DNA of 41,580 bases from NCBI GenBank assembly GCA_018065465.1, contig JAGHTC010000001.1:1-41580 (forward strand). The letters run 5' to 3'. This DNA is from Candidatus Ruminococcus equi (lineage in GTDB: Bacteria > Bacillota > Clostridia > Oscillospirales > Acutalibacteraceae). The notes under the pieces were generated by a model. It was not told the DNA's origin and searched no databases. It was given only the letters and a program-made list of their open reading frames with translations. Below, piece by piece: positions 15,858 to 23,218 of the stretch (its first letter is position 1; every line of letters starts with the position of its first letter). The position numbers and the translations under genes are program-made.

Positions 15858-17036
15858 ATGGAAAAAATTCAACTTATGAATGTTGGCCGTCAACATCAAA
15901 CTTACAGAGAAGAATACGAAGAAGCTGTTATAAATGTACTTCGCAGCGGACAGTATATCGGAGGTAAAGAAGTAGAAAGTTTTGAAAACGAATTTGCTCT
16001 TTATCACGGTGCAAAGTATGGTGTTTCGTGCGGAAACGGTACAGATGCTTTGGTCCTTGCTTTGCGTGCTTTCGGTATCGGCAAAGGTGACGAGGTTATA
16101 ACAGTAGCGTTTACTTTTTTTGCTACCGCAGAGAGTATAGCCGCAGTAGGCGCAACCCCTGTTTTTGTAGATGTTGATGAAGATGATTACTGTATCAATG
16201 TAGATTTGATTGAAGAAAAAATCACAGATAAAACAAAGGCAATCGTCCCCGTTCATTTTTACGGCCACAGCGCCCATATGGATAAAATTAACGCTATTGC
16301 AAAGAAGCATTCTCTGAAAGTAATCTGTGACTGTGCTCAGTCGGCAGGTACTACATATAAAGGCTCAAAACAGGGAATTTTGGGCGACGCTTCTTGCTTC
16401 TCTTTCTTCCCGACAAAGAACCTCGGTTGCGACGGTGACGGCGGTATGGTACTGACCGATGACGAGAAAATCGCAAAAGCGATAAGGTCATACAAAGTTC
16501 ACGGCTCCGGCGCAGACGGACTTGCTACTTTGCAAGATGAATATAAAAATAAAGGCGAAGAATTCCCCAAAGATATGCCGATAGGAATGAATAAATATTA
16601 TAATTATCTCATAGGATATAATTCAAGGCTTGACGCTTTGCAGGCTGCACTTTTGAGAAAAAAACTTACTCATCTTGATGAGTTTGTAGAAGGCAGAAGA
16701 AATAACGCAAGGCTTTACAACGAAGCACTGAAAAACACCTCATATATTACTCCTTGTGAAAGAGAATATACCGAACATTCCTACTACCTTTATGTATTAA
16801 AACACGAGAACTCACAGGAAATTATGGAAAAGCTCAAAGAAAAAGGAGTGCCTTGCGGAACATATTATCCCGTACCGCTCCATATGCAGGGTGCATTTTG
16901 GAATTTGGGATATAAAGAGGGCAGTTTGCCGGTTACGGAAAAACTTGTAAAAACTACTTTTGCTATTCCTGTTTTCCCCGAACTCACCGACGAGGAAAGA
17001 GACTATATTATCAAAGCACTTTTAGAATGTGAGTGA
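15858..17036 (+). CDS. wbpE: DegT/DnrJ/EryC1 PLP aminotransferase, WbpE/WlbC type
   Basis: This 392-residue sugar aminotransferase should convert the 3-keto sugar from the preceding enzyme into the 3-amino sugar, using glutamate. The PLP lysine is K187 in FPTKNLGCDGDGG (185-197). Other family parts are SGQYIGGKEVESFENEF (30-46), GNGTDALVLALRA (59-71), FTFFATAES (85-93) and CDCAQSAGTTY (157-167), with D158 for the pyridine nitrogen. It is slightly longer than most family members because of an insertion around 215-240. Its last 8 bases overlap the next frame if the GTG start of the flavoprotein is used, which indicates translational coupling. Confidence 0.92.
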   Translation: MEKIQLMNVGRQHQTYREEYEEAVINVLRSGQYIGGKEVESFENEFALYHGAKYGVSCGNGTDALVLALRAFGIGKGDEVITVAFTFFATAESIAAVGATPVFVDVDEDDYCINVDLIEEKITDKTKAIVPVHFYGHSAHMDKINAIAKKHSLKVICDCAQSAGTTYKGSKQGILGDASCFSFFPTKNLGCDGDGGMVLTDDEKIAKAIRSYKVHGSGADGLATLQDEYKNKGEEFPKDMPIGMNKYYNYLIGYNSRLDALQAALLRKKLTHLDEFVEGRRNNARLYNEALKNTSYITPCEREYTEHSYYLYVLKHENSQEIMEKLKEKGVPCGTYYPVPLHMQGAFWNLGYKEGSLPVTEKLVKTTFAIPVFPELTDEERDYIIKALLECE

Positions 17037-18474
17037 AAACATTTTGAAAAATTATATGTTTGACGTCGCAATTATCGGTGCGGGTGTTTCCGGCTGTGCG
17101 GTTGCGAGAGAACTGTCAAAATATAAATTGAATATCGCCGTTTTGGAAAAGAATGAGGATGTATGCACGGGAACATCAAAAGCGAATTCCGGCATAGTCC
17201 ACGCCGGCTTTGACGCAGAGCCTGACAGCCTTATGGCAAAACTCAATGTCAAAGGCAACGAGATGATGGATAAATTTTCAAAGGACCTTGACTTTGATTT
17301 TCAAAGGATAGGTTCTCTTGTCGTTTGCAATTCGCAGGATAATACAGAAATACTGTACCAACTAAAGGAACAGGGCGAAAAAAACGGTGTAAAGGGACTT
17401 CGAATATTAAATAGGGAAGAACTTTTTTCTCTTGAGCCGAATTTGGCAGATGATTCGCACTTGGCTCTTTTTGCACCAAGCGGAGGTATAGTTTGCCCAT
17501 TTTCTTTTAATATTGCTTTGGCTGAGAATGCCTTTGAAAACGGGGTACAGTTCTTTTTTGATTCGCCCGTTGACGCAGTATCAAAGGATGAAAACGGCTA
17601 TGTGATAAAATCAAAGGATAAAATATTTTCTGCAAAATGTGTTGTAAATGCTGCGGGTGTTTATGCCGATGTTATTCACAATATGGTATCGGATGAAAAG
17701 ATTGAGATTATCCCACGAAAAGGCGAGTATATGCTCCTCGATAAATCGGAAAACGGATATGTAAATCATACTGTTTTCACACTTCCGAATAATTTTGGAA
17801 AAGGTGTACTCGTATCTCCGACTGCACACGGAAATATTCTTGTCGGACCGACAGCGAACGATATTGATGACAAAGAATACACCGACACAACGTCAGATGG
17901 TTTACAAGAGGTTAGAGAAAAAGCAAATGCAATGATGAAAAATCTGCCTTTGAATAAAGTAATAACATCTTTTGCGGGGTTGCGAGCACACGAAAAACGC
18001 CACGATTTTCGTATAGAAGAAGTCAAGGACGCACCTTTCTTTTTCGATTGTGCGGCGATTGAGTCCCCCGGGCTTTCATCTGCTCTAGCAATAGGTGAAT
18101 ATCTTTGCAATATGATATGCGAAAAACTAAATCCCGAAAAGAAAGATAATTTCATTTCAAAACGAAAAGGAATACTAAATCCTTTCACGCTTTCAAAAGA
18201 AGAATTTTCTGCCTTAGTTAAGGAAAAGCCCGAATATGGTAAAGTGGTTTGTCGTTGCGAAAGCATTACAGAAGGTCAGATTATTGACGCGATAAAAAGG
18301 CCGCTGGGTGCAAGAACTATCGACGGAATAAAGCGCAGAACAAGAGCGGGAATGGGCAGATGTCAAAGTGGCTTTTGTCTGCCGAGAACCCTTGAGATTT
18401 TGGCACAAGAAACGGGTATGGATATCACCGAAATAACCAAATGCGGAGAAAATTCCGAATTTTTGCAAGAATGA
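17029..18474 (+). CDS. FAD-dependent oxidoreductase with BFD-like [2Fe-2S] tail (GlpA/LhgO-like)
   Basis: A DAO-family flavoprotein of up to 481 residues. FAD binding is shown by DVAIIGAGVSG (12-22), LEKNEDVCTGTS (39-50) and NSGIVHAGFD (53-62). The C-terminus has a BFD-like iron-sulfur domain with C408, C410, C445 and C450 (VVCRCESITEGQ; GMGRCQSGFC). Relatives are anaerobic glycerol-3-phosphate dehydrogenase GlpA and 2-hydroxyglutarate oxidase LhgO; the N-terminus looks nearer LhgO. GTG at 17029, TTG at 17044 and ATG at 17056 are all possible starts; the last gives the usual family opening MFDVAIIGAG. It is followed by an NAD-type flavoprotein and a DUF1667 protein, a three-part module common in Clostridia. 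Confidence 0.85.
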   Translation: MSENILKNYMFDVAIIGAGVSGCAVARELSKYKLNIAVLEKNEDVCTGTSKANSGIVHAGFDAEPDSLMAKLNVKGNEMMDKFSKDLDFDFQRIGSLVVCNSQDNTEILYQLKEQGEKNGVKGLRILNREELFSLEPNLADDSHLALFAPSGGIVCPFSFNIALAENAFENGVQFFFDSPVDAVSKDENGYVIKSKDKIFSAKCVVNAAGVYADVIHNMVSDEKIEIIPRKGEYMLLDKSENGYVNHTVFTLPNNFGKGVLVSPTAHGNILVGPTANDIDDKEYTDTTSDGLQEVREKANAMMKNLPLNKVITSFAGLRAHEKRHDFRIEEVKDAPFFFDCAAIESPGLSSALAIGEYLCNMICEKLNPEKKDNFISKRKGILNPFTLSKEEFSALVKEKPEYGKVVCRCESITEGQIIDAIKRPLGARTIDGIKRRTRAGMGRCQSGFCLPRTLEILAQETGMDITEITKCGENSEFLQE

Positions 18475-18491
18475 TACCAAGAGGAGTATCT

Positions 18492-19751
18492 ATGGACAAA
18501 GAATTTGACATTGTCATAATCGGCGGAGGACCTGCGGGACTTGCGGCTGCCGTTTCGGCTTATGACGAGGGTGAAAAAAATATAGTTATCATAGAGCGCA
18601 GTGAACAACTCGGCGGAATACTCAACCAGTGTATTCACAATGGCTTTGGACTTCATACTTTCAAGGAAGAACTGACAGGTCCCGAGTATGCCGCTCGTTT
18701 TGAAGATGAAGTGAAGAAGAGAAATATCGAGTGTCTTCTGAATACTATGGTCCTTGATATTTCGTCCGATAAAATCGTTACCGCAATCAATAAAGATGAC
18801 GGTATGTTCTCGATAAAAGCAAAGACAGTTGTACTTTGTATGGGTTGCCGTGAGCGCCCCAGAGGTGCTTTGAATATTCCGGGGGCAAGACCTGCCGGTG
18901 TATACAGCGCGGGCACAGCCCAAAAACTTATTAACATCAGCGGAATGAAAATCGGCAAAGAAATTGTCATTCTCGGTAGCGGTGATATCGGACTGATTAT
19001 GGCAAGACGCCTGACTTTAGAAGGTGCAAAAGTTAAAGCGGTTGTTGAGCTTATGCCGTATTCCGGCGGACTTAAGAGAAATATCGTTCAATGCCTTGAT
19101 GATTATTCAATACCGCTTTTGCTCTCGCATACGATAACAAAAATCAACGGTAAACACCGAATTAAGTCCGTTATCGTTTCAGAAGTTGACGAAAACAGAA
19201 GACCGATAAAGGGTACTGAAACAGAGTATAAATGTGATACCTTGCTTCTTTCTGTCGGCTTACTGCCCGAAAACGAGTTGAGTAAAAAAGCAGGCGTGAA
19301 TATTAACAATGTTACAGGCGGACCTGTTGTGACGCAGGACTTTGAGACAAATATCGAGGGTGTGTTTGCGTGCGGAAATGTTTTGCATGTTCATGACCTT
19401 GTCGATTTTGTAAGTGAAGAAGCATCGGATGCGGGCAAAAACGCCGCCTTGTATGTCAAAAACAGCGATAAGAAAAAGGGAAAGACAGTCATCGTAAAAG
19501 CCGAAAACGGAGTGCGGTATGTAGTACCGAATACGATTGACACAAATTTTGAAGAAGATATAAAACTTCGTTTTCGTGTCGATAATATTTACAAGAATGT
19601 GTATATCAAAGTAACCATGGGTGACAAAGAACTTATAAAGCGCAAGAAAATGATTGTTGCTCCCGGTGAAATGGAAACACTTGTATTGAAAAAGGAAATG
19701 CTAAGCGACAGCGATAATATTGATAATATCATTGTCAGTTTGGAAAGGTAA
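18492..19751 (+). CDS. NAD(P)/FAD-dependent oxidoreductase, second part of the GlpA-like module
   Basis: A pyridine nucleotide-disulfide type flavoprotein of 419 residues. It has the FAD motif VIIGGGPAGLAAA (8-20), then GGILNQCIHNGFGL (41-54), an internal LCMGCRERPRGA block, and a second dinucleotide fold VILGSGDIGLIMARR. The motif GVFACGNVLHVHDLVD closes the FAD site. The C-terminal 100 residues form a beta-rich domain that I cannot place. The ATG at 18492 is preceded by GAGGAG; an upstream in-frame ATG at 18441 lies inside the previous gene and lacks a ribosome site. It probably passes electrons between the FAD/iron-sulfur partner and NAD(P). Confidence 0.87.
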   Translation: MDKEFDIVIIGGGPAGLAAAVSAYDEGEKNIVIIERSEQLGGILNQCIHNGFGLHTFKEELTGPEYAARFEDEVKKRNIECLLNTMVLDISSDKIVTAINKDDGMFSIKAKTVVLCMGCRERPRGALNIPGARPAGVYSAGTAQKLINISGMKIGKEIVILGSGDIGLIMARRLTLEGAKVKAVVELMPYSGGLKRNIVQCLDDYSIPLLLSHTITKINGKHRIKSVIVSEVDENRRPIKGTETEYKCDTLLLSVGLLPENELSKKAGVNINNVTGGPVVTQDFETNIEGVFACGNVLHVHDLVDFVSEEASDAGKNAALYVKNSDKKKGKTVIVKAENGVRYVVPNTIDTNFEEDIKLRFRVDNIYKNVYIKVTMGDKELIKRKKMIVAPGEMETLVLKKEMLSDSDNIDNIIVSLER

Positions 19752-19764
19752 AGAAGGGGATTTT

Positions 19765-20127
19765 GTGGAAACCCACAAGTTTATTTGTATTGGTTGTCCT
19801 ATGGGCTGTGACCTTACCGTTACGGTTGACGGTGACAATATCAGCGTTACCGGCAACACCTGTAAGCGTGGCGAAGACTACGCAAAAAAAGAGGTCACAA
19901 GGCCGATGAGAGTGCTCACTTCAAGCGTAAAAGTTGACGGCGGTGAGTATCCCGTTGTTTCGGTGCGGACAAACTGCGATATAGATAAGGACAAACTCTT
20001 TGAGTGTATGAAAGTCATCAAAGATACTACCGTGAAAGCACCGATTAAAATCGGAGATGTGCTGATAAAAAATATCCTCAATACATCGGCGGATATAATA
20101 GCAACAAAAGATGTAGACAAAGCGTAA
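19765..20127 (+). CDS. DUF1667 iron-sulfur-type small protein
   Basis: A 120-residue protein with four cysteines at 8, 11, 15 and 33 (FICIGCPMGCDLTV; GNTCKRGEDY), the signature of DUF1667 and a likely [4Fe-4S] or zinc site. VTRPMRVLTSSVKVDGGE follows, as in family members. DUF1667 genes almost always accompany GlpA- and GlpB-like flavoproteins in Clostridia, as here. The best start is GTG at 19765 with AAGAAGGGG before it; the open frame extends upstream into the previous gene without a ribosome site. It probably acts as an electron-transfer subunit, taking the place of GlpC. Confidence 0.85.
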   Translation: METHKFICIGCPMGCDLTVTVDGDNISVTGNTCKRGEDYAKKEVTRPMRVLTSSVKVDGGEYPVVSVRTNCDIDKDKLFECMKVIKDTTVKAPIKIGDVLIKNILNTSADIIATKDVDKA

Positions 20128-20140
20128 AGGAGGAAAGAAT

Positions 20141-20716
20141 ATGAGTGGAAATTATAAGGCGGACAAAACAGCAATCATAGGCGAAAATGTTAAAATCGGT
20201 GACGGTACACGAATTTGGCAGTTTTCTAACATTATGAGCGGTGTCGAGATTGGCGAAAACTGTAACATAGGGCAGAACGCTTTTATCGAAACAGGCGTAA
20301 AACTCGGCAATAATGTTACCGTTAAAAATAACATAGCATTATATAACGGCGTTACTTGTGAAGACAAAGTCTTTTTAGGGCCTAACTGCGTTTTTACGAA
20401 TGTTCTCAACCCCCGCAGTTTTGTTTCTCGCAAAAATGAGTTCTTAAAAACGACGGTAAAAGAAGGCGCAACTATCGGAGCAAATGCTACGATAATCTGC
20501 GGACACGATATCGGAAGATATGCCTTTGTCGGTGCGGGCTCTGTTATTACAAAAGAAGTTCCCGACTATACTTTGGTTGTCGGAAATCCCGCACGAAAGA
20601 TAGGCTATGTTTGCGAATGCGGTGAACGAATTTTCCCGGATGAAAACGGTACATACGAGTGTTCCCGCTGCCACAAAAAGTATAAGGAAAGCGAAAACAC
20701 TCTTATAGAAATATAA
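20141..20716 (+). CDS. wbpD: Left-handed beta-helix N-acetyltransferase, WbpD/WlbB type
   Basis: This 191-residue acetyl-CoA enzyme should acetylate the 3-amino group to give UDP-GlcNAc3NAcA. Hexapeptide repeats run from about 9 to 150 (IGENVKIGDGTRIWQFSNI; GENCNIGQNAFIETGVKLG). FLGPNCVFTNVLNPRSF and GRYAFVGAGSVITKEVPDY are typical WbpD blocks. A short C-terminal segment with four cysteines (CECGERIF; CSRCHKKY) resembles the zinc-ribbon-like end of this family. AAAGGAGG lies before the ATG. It is the last gene of the plus-strand cluster, followed by a strong terminator. It is separated from wbpB and wbpE only by the flavoprotein module. Confidence 0.9.
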   Translation: MSGNYKADKTAIIGENVKIGDGTRIWQFSNIMSGVEIGENCNIGQNAFIETGVKLGNNVTVKNNIALYNGVTCEDKVFLGPNCVFTNVLNPRSFVSRKNEFLKTTVKEGATIGANATIICGHDIGRYAFVGAGSVITKEVPDYTLVVGNPARKIGYVCECGERIFPDENGTYECSRCHKKYKESENTLIEI

Positions 20717-20728
20717 TTTGCCAATAGT

Positions 20729-20757
20729 AAAAGCACTTGTAAAAACAAGTGCTTTTT
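20729..20757 (+). terminator. Terminator of the polysaccharide cluster
   Basis: AAAGCACTTGT and ACAAGTGCTTT pair over an AAAA loop and are followed by T-rich sequence. It lies 13 bases after the wbpD stop. Confidence 0.85.
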
Positions 20758-20803
20758 GCTTTTTAAAGATTGAAACTATATCTGTGCTTTCGTAAGAATT
20801 TTT

Positions 20804-21050
20804 TGGTCGGAGTGAAGTGTGTTTTACTTAACAGAAAAATTGATTTCGTTTGGTGCCATTGTGGTAGCAGAAAAGTTGTTCAACGCTCTCCCTAAAAATG
20901 ATTCACCGAATCATTTTTACCTTCGTTTCTTCGCACGGCTCGAAACTCGGCACGGTCGCCTTCAAATCCCTTCACTCCTCCTACGGGGAAAATCAAAACA
21001 GAGGTATCCGTATAGATACCTCTGTTTTGAATGGTCGGAGTGAAGGGATA
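20804..21050. repeat. Repeat unit A, distal copy, bounded by tRNA-Pro 3'-end sequence
   Basis: About 247 bases that recur 440 bases downstream (21244-21490) with only a handful of changes. It begins with the last 14 bases of the tRNA-Pro gene (20804-20817, read on the minus strand). It contains a T-arm/acceptor-like segment in the opposite direction (about 20961-20977), a hairpin with loop TTCACCGAA (20893-20919), and a terminator-like stem at 20994-21029, and ends in another tRNA end at 21032. The 74-residue open frames in both copies look like by-products of the repeat. Confidence 0.8.
20994..21029 (-). terminator. Terminator-like 15-bp perfect hairpin in repeat unit A (distal)
   Basis: CAAAACAGAGGTATC pairs fully with GATACCTCTGTTTTG around a 6-base loop. 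On the minus strand it is followed by ATTTT. It stands directly after a copy of the tRNA-Pro 3' end, in the same position as the hairpin after the true tRNA. Confidence 0.7.
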
Positions 21051-21243
21051 TAAATTTTAGGAAAATTTATTGTGCTTGGCGACCGAAAAAATTTCGGTAC
21101 CCGCCTTCGCACCTGTTCACTATAAAACAGTTCACCGAACTGTTTTATTACGTTCACAGCCCTCTTAGGGTTCAAATCCCTTTATCCGATTTATCGGGCA
21201 TAATAATAACGCAGAGATACCTTTTGGTATCTCTGCGTTATTA
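21032..21243. repeat. Repeat unit B bounded by tRNA-Pro 3'-end sequence
   Basis: It starts with 18 bases identical to the tRNA-Pro 3' end (21032-21049, minus strand) and then differs from unit A. It keeps the same architecture: a hairpin with loop TTCACCGAA (21123-21147), a T-arm-like GGGTTCAAATCCCTTTA at 21168-21184, a long perfect hairpin at 21203-21244, then the next tRNA end. The sequence around 21086-21096 forms a small AT-rich palindrome. Confidence 0.7.
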
Positions 21244-21244
21244 T
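21203..21244 (-). terminator. Terminator-like hairpin of repeat unit B
   Basis: A stem of at least 17 perfect pairs (AATAACGCAGAGATACC with its complement) over a 4-base loop. On the minus strand it directly follows a tRNA-Pro 3'-end copy and precedes T-rich sequence. Confidence 0.65.
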
Positions 21245-21490
21245 GGTCGGAGTGAAGGGTGTTTTACTTAACAGAAAAATTGATTTCGTTTGGTGCCATT
21301 GTAGTAGCAGAAAAGTTGTTCAACGCTCTTCCTAAAAATGATTCACCGAATCATTTTTACCTTCGTTTCTTCGCACGGCTCGAAACTCGGCACGGTCGCC
21401 TTCAAATCCCTTCACTCCTCATACGGGGAAAATCAAAACAGAGGTATCCGTATGGATACCTCTGTTTTGAATGGTCGGAGTGAAGGGATT
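21244..21490. repeat. Repeat unit A, proximal copy, running into the intact tRNA-Pro
   Basis: The second copy of unit A, offset by exactly 440 bases from the first. Its right end is the 3' end of the real tRNA-Pro gene. The hairpin with loop TTCACCGAA is at 21333-21359. The few differences (for example at 21258 and near 21421 and 21454) leave the stems intact. Confidence 0.8.
21434..21469 (-). terminator. Terminator of tRNA-Pro
   Basis: A perfect inverted repeat (CAAAACAGAGGTATCC with its complement, loop of 4) starts 3 bases after the tRNA CCA end on the minus strand and is followed by ATTTT. Confidence 0.8.
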
Positions 21491-21547
21491 TGAACCCCCG
21501 ACATCCTGCTCCCAAAGCAGGCGCGCTACCATCTGCGCTACACCCCG
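21472..21547 (-). tRNA. tRNA-Pro (anticodon TGG), CCA encoded
   Basis: Read on the minus strand the gene begins CGGGGTG and ends TCCGACCA. The anticodon stem CCTGC/GCAGG encloses loop TTTGGGA, giving anticodon TGG. The T arm holds GTTCAAATC. The total is 76 bases including CCA. The nearest strong promoter (21855-21827) lies about 280 bases upstream, on the far side of a 37-base duplicate of the tRNA 5' half, so the primary transcript should have a long unusual leader. Confidence 0.93.
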
Positions 21548-21707
21548 ATAAAATATTGAAGTTTATTAAAAAATAACCTTGATTTTTTGCTTTGGTCGCC
21601 CTCTTGCGGTTCCCAAAAGTTTTTAGTTCGCGTTCGCTTACAAAACTTTTGACCGCTGCGCTTCGTTTTGCTCGCTTTTTCTGCCACAGGCAGCGCTCGC
21701 AACCTCA
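21548..21707. other. 160-bp insert between tRNA-Pro and the duplicated tRNA half
   Basis: Noncoding sequence that separates the intact tRNA from a copy of its first 37 bases. It contains a long-range inverted repeat (CAAAAGTTTT near 21615 and AAAACTTTTG near 21642) and a GC-richer stretch of TTCGC/GCTTCG-type words. No gene or clear promoter is visible in it. It looks like the remnant of something inserted at the tRNA anticodon loop. Confidence 0.6.
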
Positions 21708-21744
21708 CCCAAAGCAGGCGCGCTACCATCTGCGCTACACCCCG
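21708..21744 (-). pseudogene. Truncated tRNA-Pro: exact 37-base duplicate of the 5' half
   Basis: Bases 21708-21744 are identical to 21511-21547, that is, tRNA-Pro positions 1-37, and stop inside the anticodon loop. The rest of the tRNA is absent. It lies between the tRNA promoter and the intact gene. Confidence 0.9.
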
Positions 21745-21826
21745 AAAACGAAGTAATATGTAATAGTGAAAAGTGAAGAAGTATACTTTTGAAATAATAT
21801 CAACACTTATTTACTGCGACCGTATT

Positions 21827-21855
21827 ATTATACTCCGAGAGAAAAATCTTGTCAA
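21827..21855 (-). promoter_or_regulatory. Perfect consensus promoter reading towards tRNA-Pro
   Basis: On the minus strand, TTGACA (21855-21850) and TATAAT (21832-21827) are separated by exactly 17 bases, as expected for a stable-RNA gene. Transcription would cross the tRNA half before the intact tRNA. Confidence 0.8.
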
Positions 21856-21878
21856 TAGAAAAAAAGATTGTCAACATC

Positions 21879-21907
21879 TTGTATTTTTTGAAAAATGAAT
21901 ATATAAT
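21879..21907 (+). promoter_or_regulatory. Promoter for the membrane protein gene at 21963
   Basis: TTGTAT (21879-21884) and TATAAT (21902-21907) are spaced by 17 bases and are divergent from the tRNA promoter. AGAGGGATAAT follows just before the start codon. Confidence 0.65.
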
Positions 21908-21962
21908 ATGGACATAATAGGATTTTAGGCTAAATTTTCAGCAAATTTCGAGAGGGATAATA

Positions 21963-23177
21963 ATGCGTATCAAAAAAACGCTTTTAAGTGTTTTTGCTTT
22001 GCTTTTGGTTTTCTGTATCATAATCGGCACAACGATTATTAGCACAGCTGCACTTGAAAATAAATACTATATTGAAGAACTCAAAATGTCAGTAAAAGTC
22101 CCTAAAGACTATACCGTCATAACTACTCAAAGTGAGCGTGGGGACGAGGCTTTTGACAAACTTAATCTTGACTACGACGAAACGATGACGGCATTTTATG
22201 CAGCGGATATCTATCTTCAGGCGTTCGATGCCGAGAACAAGCACAAAATAACTTTGACGATGATTCAGGACGAAGACTCGAAAACAGTAAACAACTACAG
22301 CGAGATAACTCCTACCCAGCGTCAGACTGTGTTAGACTCGTTTTTGTCACAAGAGGGATATATAGGCGGTGTAGAGAAAAAGTACAACGGTAACATTTTC
22401 TTTGAACTTGATATAGAAAAAGAAACCGAAGGGCAAAAAGTTTTTGCCCGCCAGTGCAACACCGTAATAAACGGAATGAATATCAATGTCACTTTACAAA
22501 AAAGTGATGAAGAACTCACAAACGACGAAACAAAAGTTTTATCAAATGTCTGCAACACCATAACTTTTGATAAGATAATTTTAAATAACGGGCCTCAATT
22601 TGATTGGTGGCGTATTATTCTTTGGGTACTTATTGTAGCCGCTATCTGCTTTGTTATTTCGTTGTGGTACAAGAAAAAGAACGAGGAAAACAAACGCAAA
22701 CTTCTGGAGAGAAAAATGCGCTCGCGTGCAAAGGTCGAGCCGATGATTCCTCATCATCCCGAATTCATCGAAGAAAAAGACCTGCAAAAAGCCGAAGAAG
22801 ACTCAAAAGAAAAACACAATCCGCTTCTTGACAACTTTGAAGATATCACATTCGACGAGGCACTCGGCTACGGAAACTCGGATGAATTTTTGCAAAGAGC
22901 CGCTACCGACCTCGAAAGTTATGATATAAATGTCAAAGAGAAGAATTCAAAAAACGGCGTAAATTATTTTGAAGACGGCGGAAAGTCAATAGACGATACA
23001 GAAGACTATTTCGACACCTATTTCAAAGAGCAAAGAACACCGAGAAAAAAGTCCGAAAAGTTCTTCAGTGCCGTGTGGACTTATATTCAAATATTTTTCC
23101 GTCATGTCGGTTATTTTTTCAAAAATCTCGGTAAAAATATATCTAAATCTTTTACAGATAACAAAACAAACCGTTAG
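21963..23177 (+). CDS. Unknown membrane protein with extracellular and charged cytoplasmic domains
   Basis: I do not recognise this 404-residue protein. It has a signal-peptide-like segment (about 6-30, ending TISTAA), an extracellular region (about 31-212) of mixed alpha/beta character starting YYIEELKMSVKVPKDYTVI, a membrane helix (about 216-236, WWRIILWVLIVAAICFVI) and a cytoplasmic tail very rich in Lys, Glu and Asp with a hydrophobic patch near the end (AVWTYIQIFFRHVGYFF). The extracellular part resembles in style the lipoprotein/stress domains of other Firmicute single-pass proteins, but I cannot name one. It has its own promoter and terminator. Confidence 0.75.
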   Translation: MRIKKTLLSVFALLLVFCIIIGTTIISTAALENKYYIEELKMSVKVPKDYTVITTQSERGDEAFDKLNLDYDETMTAFYAADIYLQAFDAENKHKITLTMIQDEDSKTVNNYSEITPTQRQTVLDSFLSQEGYIGGVEKKYNGNIFFELDIEKETEGQKVFARQCNTVINGMNINVTLQKSDEELTNDETKVLSNVCNTITFDKIILNNGPQFDWWRIILWVLIVAAICFVISLWYKKKNEENKRKLLERKMRSRAKVEPMIPHHPEFIEEKDLQKAEEDSKEKHNPLLDNFEDITFDEALGYGNSDEFLQRAATDLESYDINVKEKNSKNGVNYFEDGGKSIDDTEDYFDTYFKEQRTPRKKSEKFFSAVWTYIQIFFRHVGYFFKNLGKNISKSFTDNKTNR

Positions 23178-23218
23178 AAAACGCAGATTTTCATCAAATT
23201 TCATAAAAATTGGCAAAG

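Noticed and set aside
17766..18923. Long minus-strand open frames of 166 and 186 residues
   Set aside because: They lie antisense to the two flavoprotein genes, whose motifs are intact; there is no start signal or family pattern.
20819..21483. Two nearly identical 74-residue open frames (20819-21043 and 21259-21483)
   Set aside because: They lie wholly inside the noncoding repeat units, run through the terminator-like hairpins and the tRNA 3' end, and have no ribosome sites. They are by-products of the repeat.
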